Of a stretch of 64,000 nucleotides of DNA, positions 60,001 through 64,000 are shown in pieces. Source of the DNA: Diogma glabrata (taxonomy: Eukaryota; Arthropoda; Insecta; Diptera; Cylindrotomidae); the NCBI GenBank assembly GCA_963693315.1, contig OY856186.1, positions 92,053,536-92,117,535 on the forward strand, given 5' to 3'. Numbering within the stretch: position 1 is the first letter of the stretch; every line of letters starts with the position of its first letter. The notes beneath the pieces are model-generated. The model saw only the letters and a list, made by a program, of their open reading frames with translations, did not search any database and had not been told where the DNA came from. The translations under genes were made by a program, and so were the position numbers.

Positions 60001-60387
60001 GACGATTGTTCCTTTCTTGAGGGTTTTTATTTTGTCGAACAGATTTAGTGTTCTTATCGGTATTCTTAAGTTTTCATCTGGTACAACTAATGTTTTCCCT
60101 ATAATGATCTCTTGATGTTGAAGACCATTTTCATTGGCTTCCACAACCCACAACCTTGGTGACCCAGAATCTCCCTCCAATCTTCCCCAGACGATTGTTT
60201 CGGTATTAGGTGGCAGCTTTTCGCGATGTTCCAATATTATTCGCCTCATACTTGATTCTGCACCATTCATCTGAAGAACCAACTCTACGTTACCATACTT
60301 GAGTACTCCATTTCCAGCGTCTATTACAAATCCATTCGGGCTCATGAAGTCCATTCCCAAAATTACTTCATCAACGATGTCTGCCAC
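57091..60387 (-). CDS. pol: Ty3/gypsy Pol polyprotein (end of protease, RT, RNase H, integrase)
   Basis: An open frame of 1098 codons. It starts inside the protease C-terminal part (DEVILGMDFM, residues 6-15). Reverse transcriptase covers about residues 205-450 (FCVDYRKLNAVT; the catalytic box YLDD at 365-368; FGLCNAPATFERLM). RNase H covers about 500-630 (LDTDAS, the RTDH segment, NADALSR). Integrase follows with an H2C2 zinc-binding region (GGHLGINKTL to CQACDQC), the DDE core (MDVAGPFP, IHTDQGRNFES, NGMVERFNATLEKYL type) and a C-terminal GPY/F module (SWEGPYTIITKLNDVVYRIK). There is no chromodomain. All RT, RNase H and integrase catalytic residues appear present. The listed start is simply the first Met after a frameshift in protease; pol is expected as part of a Gag-Pol product. 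Confidence 0.95.
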   Translation of the reverse strand: MADIVDEVILGMDFMSPNGFVIDAGNGVLKYGNVELVLQMNGAESSMRRIILEHREKLPPNTETIVWGRLEGDSGSPRLWVVEANENGLQHQEIIIGKTLVVPDENLRIPIRTLNLFDKIKTLKKGTIVGKCEEVTTIVKCEQQHTERKVENQTQKKEIQNLLQKWTTELTKEQKKEAEQLLERYSSIFCSTSADNGRTNLVKHKIDTGAEMPIRQAPRRLPLAKREEADRMVKDMKMAGVIGQSDSPWSSPVVLVGKKDGTMRFCVDYRKLNAVTKKDSYPLPRIDDTLDTLSGAKLFSTLDLQSGYWQVEVQEEDREKTAFSVGSGLWQFNVMPFGLCNAPATFERLMERVLKGLHWRTCLVYLDDIIVMGKDFDDHLKNLEEVFGRIQAAGLKLSPKKCTLFREEVKYLGHKVTTNGIHTDADKITAVKEWPRPKNLHELRSFLGLCTYYRRFVPGFANVAKSLHELTRKDKAFEWTEKQEDAFVELRKRLCTAPVLAYPIPNFKFILDTDASNDGIGGVLSQEIDGQEKVIAYYSKVLSKPERNYCVTRKELLAIVECVKHFHKYLYGQKFHLRTDHGALRWLLQFKNPEGQVARWIERLQAYDFDIEHRRGSAHGNADALSRRPCQVECKHCSRAESKENIIDVRLLQVLPSEDWTVVRKEQLEDPSLAPIIKCKEKGEKPTWSEIADKSQTLKAYWAQWDSLCIEDGCLKRIWESPDGSVKESMIVVPKIRIPQVLKEYHEGTSGGHLGINKTLSKVRRRFYWSGARQSVVEWCQACDQCAAAKGPARRSRGNMRQYNVGAPFERIAMDVAGPFPTSDNNNKYVLVIMDYFSKWPEVCAIPNQEATTIAEAVVSNWISRYGVPMEIHTDQGRNFESTIFQEICQMLGINKTRTTASHPQSDGMVERFNATLEKYLAKVVNKNQRDWDRHIPLFLMAYRSAVHDTTKTAPATTIFGNDLRLPGDLKFGIIPSSTLCVQDYVNKLQKELEEVHTFVRQKAQISSDRMKARYDIRANNKGFEEGQLVWLHNPQRRKGLSPKLQTSWEGPYTIITKLNDVVYRIKKGQRAKPKVVHLERLAPYRGGDLDSIRDEQK

Positions 60388-60700
60388 TAGAACTTCATGC
60401 TGAAAGTGCGTATTTCCAATTTTTATATCGGCAATTTTGCTTCCCCTGATAGTTGCACTTTCCCCTGTTGCTGTTTGTGATATTTTTCTGCTGGTTGTAA
60501 TTCCCCTTTTAGTAAATCTGTACGGACTATTGTGCGAGTTGCTCCAGTATCTAGCGTAATGATACAGTTGTTGTCATCAATTTTAGCTCCAATCGTTAAA
60601 CTGTCACCATTCCTTGCGATTCTTGAAATAGGGATGGAGATTATGGGGCATTCGGTTGTGGGAGCCAGCTTACGCCCCTTAAAGCTGACTCGTTTTAGTT
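60388..60700 (-). pseudogene. Aspartic protease part of gag-pol, frameshifted
   Basis: The minus strand carries the active-site segment ITLDTGATRTIVRTDLL. At the A/G run around 60504-60512 the frame changes by one base relative to the downstream pol frame. This may be an inactivating mutation, a sequencing slip in the homopolymer, or less likely a programmed site. Confidence 0.7.
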
Positions 60701-62117
60701 TAACCCTTCCGCTGCTATTTGACCATCCTCTCCCGCTTGAGCCTTTTCTTCAGATGATCTCCGTCTGATTGGTGATGTTGATCTGCCCCGTTTTCGTCTA
60801 GCCTCTCTGCATTCTCGAGATATGTGACCAAGTTTGTCACATACCCAACATCTTATTCTACTGTTAAATTCTCCAGATCTTCTTTGGGGCCTAAAACTAT
60901 CCTCTTCTTCCATTTCTACACGGCGTACTTTGATTGTTGGTTTGACAATTGCTTGTGCCGTCTCACTAGTCAATGCACAAGCTATTGTTTCAGCAAATGT
61001 AGCTTTAGGTGTCATCACAGCTGACTTTCGCGTCTCTGGATCTCTTATGCCGTCGATGAACGCATCTATCTTCATTCTTTCCATATAGTCTGGTGATGTA
61101 TTTCCATGTGCCATATGTACCAGACGTTCGATCGCAGACGAAAACTCTTGCAGACTTTCTCCTATTCGCTTGGTAGCGACCCTTCAACTCAAGTCTGTAT
61201 ATCTCCCGTTTGTGGTCACTACCATATTTGCGATCTAAAGCCTTCATGATCTCATTGTAGCTCCTTCGATCTTGTTCTGGAACTGATTGTATTGTTTCTG
61301 CTGCTTCACCCTTCAGTGCCACTATTAAAGCTGCCACACGATGTGTTTCGTTCCAACTGTTCTGATCAGCTGCTGTTTCAAATTGGATTTGAAAATTCCA
61401 AACGATGATGTACCATCGTATGTGGGCGGTTTTAACTTCATGCCCTGTATTTGTTGAACCGGATGTGATGTTTTAGCTATTATTTCAACATCTAGAAGCC
61501 TTTTTTCTACTTCTACTTTAAAGTCATCTACTTTCGATTGCACTTTCTGTTCCAGAACTTCAACTTCTTTTTTGCACTTTCTCGACTTTCTCATCCACAA
61601 TTTTCTCTACTTCGATGCGTAGATTCGCTGCCATCTGTAGAAGTTTCTCGTCGATGTGTGTTTTAACCAAGCTAATTTCTTCTCGACTTGAAGCGATGTT
61701 TGCAGACTGTTGATTGATGTTGACATCTAACTTTTTTCATTTCATTACTCATGCTGTTACTTTGCAAATCTAACTTTTTGTTCATAACCTCCATGTTTGC
61801 CTTTACATCCGCTCTCATGTTGAAACTCATTTGCTCCATCATAGCCATTAACTGTGCAAAGTCGTTGTTTGCTGGTACGACTTGCCTCGTTGCTTCAACA
61901 GCACCATCTTTATCTTCAATATTTCCTGCATCTGGATTTTCATCTGCTTCTTCTTGCCCAAAACGATATTTTTCTGGATCCAATCCAGCTGCTTCCATAG
62001 CTTTTATTAATCGCTCTTTCAACTCATTCTTAGTTCCCGTTGTTGAAAGATTCCTTTTCTCCAATTCGCTCTTCAGATCTTGAACTTTTAATCCATTCAA
62101 ATCCATCTTATTTCCCA
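60695..62117 (-). pseudogene. gag: Gag with SAP domain and zinc knuckle, frameshifted
   Basis: The N-terminal frame (62133-61672; first Met codons near 62133 and 62106) carries a SAP-type DNA-binding motif (LNGLKVQDLKSELEKRNLS, TKNELKERLIKAME), then a coiled-coil region. Later pieces are in other frames: 61600-61325 (KLKPPTYDGTSSFGIFKSNL, the usual gag capsid start), 61337-61005 (AEAA-type segment with EIMKALDRKYG) and 61114-60695, which holds a CCHC zinc knuckle (CWVCDKLGHISREC) and an Arg/Ser-rich tail. At least three frame changes separate them, so gag is not functional as assembled. Confidence 0.85.
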
Positions 62118-62121
62118 ATTT

Positions 62122-62135
62122 CACTTCTGACACCA
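62122..62135 (-). promoter_or_regulatory. Primer binding site, tRNA-Leu type
   Basis: Two bases after the 5' LTR the minus strand reads TGGTGTCAGAAGTG, complementary to the 3' end of insect tRNA-Leu (CACTTCTGACA plus CCA). The tRNA identity is from memory of tRNA-Leu ends. Confidence 0.75.
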
Positions 62136-62137
62136 GT

Positions 62138-62773
62138 TGTAACGTTTCTTTGCCGAGTTACAATTATTTAGTTCGATCACTAAATCAGGAAATTTAAAAC
62201 ACAATGGATTTTCTAAACGTTATAATTTTATTCGTTCAAGATTTTACAATAAAAATATTTCTCCTATTACTATTCCCCTTTTAGTTCTTCTTGTACTAAC
62301 AATGTTTCACCACTTATAATTCTTTTATACTTGTTCACAATATCACTTTTAACTTTCTACTTATAACACTTTTAATTTTACTTCGCCTTTATCACTGCTA
62401 AATTTTTATACTTTTTGTATCGCTAACAACTTTATACTGGTTGTATCCTCGAACAACACCTTTTATATATACTACATGAAATAGCCTCGAAACTGCTGTA
62501 ATGTTCTAGATAGAACACACCCTCAACAATAAGACGATCTTCAAATATTAACACCTAGGTGTGAAATCTATTCTTTTCAATTGTTTTATTTACCAATTTT
62601 TATTTCGTTAACCAATCCTTATTCGATAAAACAAATACTTCCTATTAAAATGTTTTACTTTGGTTGCATTGTTTACCTTTTGTATCTTTTGATTTTTATA
62701 TTTGTAGAACTAACGAGAATTTTCTTGAAAGTTCTATTGTTTTTGTGTTCTATCATCTTCCATAATCGTCACA
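62138..62773 (-). repeat. 5' LTR
   Basis: 636 bp and the same sequence as 56447-57079 apart from one substitution and three one-base insertions (around 62628-62680). Confidence 0.96.
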
Positions 62774-62777
62774 ATAT

Positions 62778-63023
62778 GATACCCTACTCGTCTCGCTAAA
62801 AAAATGTATGTTTTCAAAGGCTTTACATCGTACCTCCTTAAAACAAACGAACACAACTTTATTTATTTTTTAACCCGCCATCTTGTGTGAATAGGTTAGT
62901 TTTATAAGCACCTCAAATTTTAAGTTCATCGGATTAATGGTTCACGAGATAATCGAAATAATGTGAAAAACACGTTGTACTCTCACCAATAGTGTTCCGT
63001 ATAAAAAACGGAACCCTAATTAC
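62778..63023 (+). repeat. Rest of the last satellite unit and its flank
   Basis: GATACCCTACTCGTCTCGCT directly after the LTR is the continuation of the satellite phrase CTTTCAAATGATACCCCACTCG that breaks off at 56446. Similarity fades after about 62830. A GTTCCGTATAAAAAACGGAA inverted motif lies at 62994-63013. Confidence 0.7.
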
Positions 63024-63266
63024 ACAGATTTTAGTAAAGCATTTGACAGAGTTGACCACAAGATTCTCTTTCAAAAACTTTATAACATAGGTATTAGAAG
63101 TCGCTTGCTGAAGTGGGTTGTATCTTACTTAACCCAAAGAACCCAGCAAGTTAAACTTCAGGGAACATTATCAAATACCATTTACGCTACCTCTGGACTT
63201 CCTCAAGGTAGCCATCTAGGGCCTCTTCTGTTCAACATATATATTGCTGATTTATCAGCAATAACC
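63024..63266 (+). mobile_element. LINE reverse transcriptase fragment
   Basis: Reads TDFSKAFDRVDHKILFQKLY, GIRSRLLKWVVSYLTQRTQQ and SGLPQGSHLGPLLFNIYIAD, the RT palm region of a jockey/CR1-type LINE. The frame is open. It joins abruptly to endonuclease sequence at about 63267. Confidence 0.9.
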
Positions 63267-64000
63267 GAACCGTCTACATTCCACCATCTTCCGATGAAAT
63301 TACTTATAATTCCTACTATAAGTCTCTGATAAAAAATACCTCAAACTTAAGAGAAGAGGATGATTGCATCATTTTCGGTGACTTTAATCGACCCAATATT
63401 AATTTTATTAGTGACATTGACAATCCGAAACATTTATTGCCAATAAACTTACTATCTAACATTGATCTCGAGCTAACTAATACGTTTTATGGTAATAATT
63501 TTGTTCAAATTAATAAGTTCAAAAATGTTTTGAATAGAACTTTAGATTTATGTTTCATAAATTTTGAAGACGATTTTATTTTCAGAGAAGCATCTGACTC
63601 GGAACATCTATTTAAGAACTCAATACATCACAAAGGGTTGACTTTAGAATATAATTGCGGAGACTTTGATCCTTCATATAGTAATAGTTCCATATCATTA
63701 AATTTCAAAGCTGCTGACTACACTAGCATCAATAATTATTTTCATTCGATTGACTGGACTTTTCTTTGCTTAGAAAAAGACATAAATATTATTGTGGAGA
63801 AATTTTACAACACCTTGTTTTATGCTATTGAAAAATTCGTGCCGAAAAAGTTAAATAAAACTAACAATGAGCCATGGATCAATAAACTTTTAAAAAACTT
63901 AAGAAACAAAAGAAACAGAGCCTATAAATGGTACAAAAAATTTAACGACCATCGATCCAAAGAGTTATACGAATCTTTAGCTAATTCTTTTAAAGAAAAA
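63267..64000 (+). mobile_element. LINE endonuclease fragment, near-exact copy of 53258-53991
   Basis: Over about 734 bp I see only about two substitutions relative to 53258-53991 (both in the segment following ATGGATCAATAAAC). Here the endonuclease piece follows an RT piece, the reverse of the normal order, and the reading frame at the join is not kept. It continues beyond the window edge. Confidence 0.92.

Larger units (their letters stand above)
56447..62773 (-). mobile_element. Ty3/gypsy LTR retrotransposon, complete in structure
   Basis: It has two LTRs of 633 and 636 bp in the same orientation, a tRNA-Leu primer binding site, gag with a SAP domain and a zinc knuckle, an open pol of 1098 codons and a polypurine tract. 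The LTRs differ by one substitution and three single-base indels that I can see, so the insertion is young. Gag and protease carry frameshifts. It is inserted in a satellite unit with an ATAT duplication. Order on the minus strand is 5' LTR (62773-62138), gag, protease, RT, RNase H, integrase, 3' LTR (57079-56447). No envelope gene is seen. Confidence 0.96.

Noticed and set aside
60500..60515. Programmed frameshift site in protease
   Set aside because: Gag has several other frame changes, so a mutation or homopolymer error is more likely than a programmed signal.

Overview
The window is AT-rich eukaryotic DNA, most likely from an insect or close arthropod relative. The evidence is spliced animal genes with GT-AG introns (thrombospondin and an excitatory amino acid transporter), a histone H4 copy, and jockey-like LINEs, Ty3/gypsy elements, pogo-, hAT- and foldback-type DNA transposons. 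I see no prokaryotic features and no CRISPR. I cannot name the species.

Host genes are few. (1) The 3' end of a thrombospondin gene is on + at 13209-15099: one large exon with two EGF modules, the calcium-binding type 3 repeats and most of the C-terminal domain, plus a small last exon. Its upstream exons are not seen, so 1-13208 is probably intron or intergenic DNA filled with transposons. (2) A frameshifted histone H4 copy lies at 15873-16180. (3) The 3' three exons of an excitatory amino acid (glutamate/aspartate) transporter are on - at 39335-33977. Its second visible intron from the 3' end holds about 3.6 kb of a 9-bp minisatellite (35080-38710).

The rest is mobile and repeated DNA. 1-2650 holds two inverted LINE remnants around a (TA)n tract. 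2938-7926 is a nearly complete pogo-like transposon with TA duplication, 26-bp TIRs, a TATA box, a 5'UTR intron and a psq-HTH/CENPB/DDE/PHD transposase; it is interrupted by a 1.4-kb foldback element and one stop codon. 8072-9207 is a hAT-type deletion derivative. 10.5-12.7 kb is a nested palindrome. 16.6-22.2 kb holds several non-autonomous TIR and foldback elements. 23.6-27.6 kb is a LINE remnant on - split by a Ty3/gypsy remnant. 32664-33391 is a hAT-type MITE with a perfect 8-bp duplication, and its empty site is preserved in a sister repeat at 40.8 kb. 46824-49687 is a young element with about 600-bp TIRs enclosing a two-exon gene of unknown function. 52.3-54.1 kb is a LINE endonuclease region. 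54.4-56.4 kb is a satellite of about 290 bp per unit. 56447-62773 is a young Ty3/gypsy LTR retrotransposon on - inserted into the last satellite unit. 63.0-64.0 kb is a rearranged LINE piece repeating 53.26-53.99 kb almost exactly.

No operon-like cooperation is expected. The main biology is layered transposon insertion, whose order can be read from nested duplications and empty sites.
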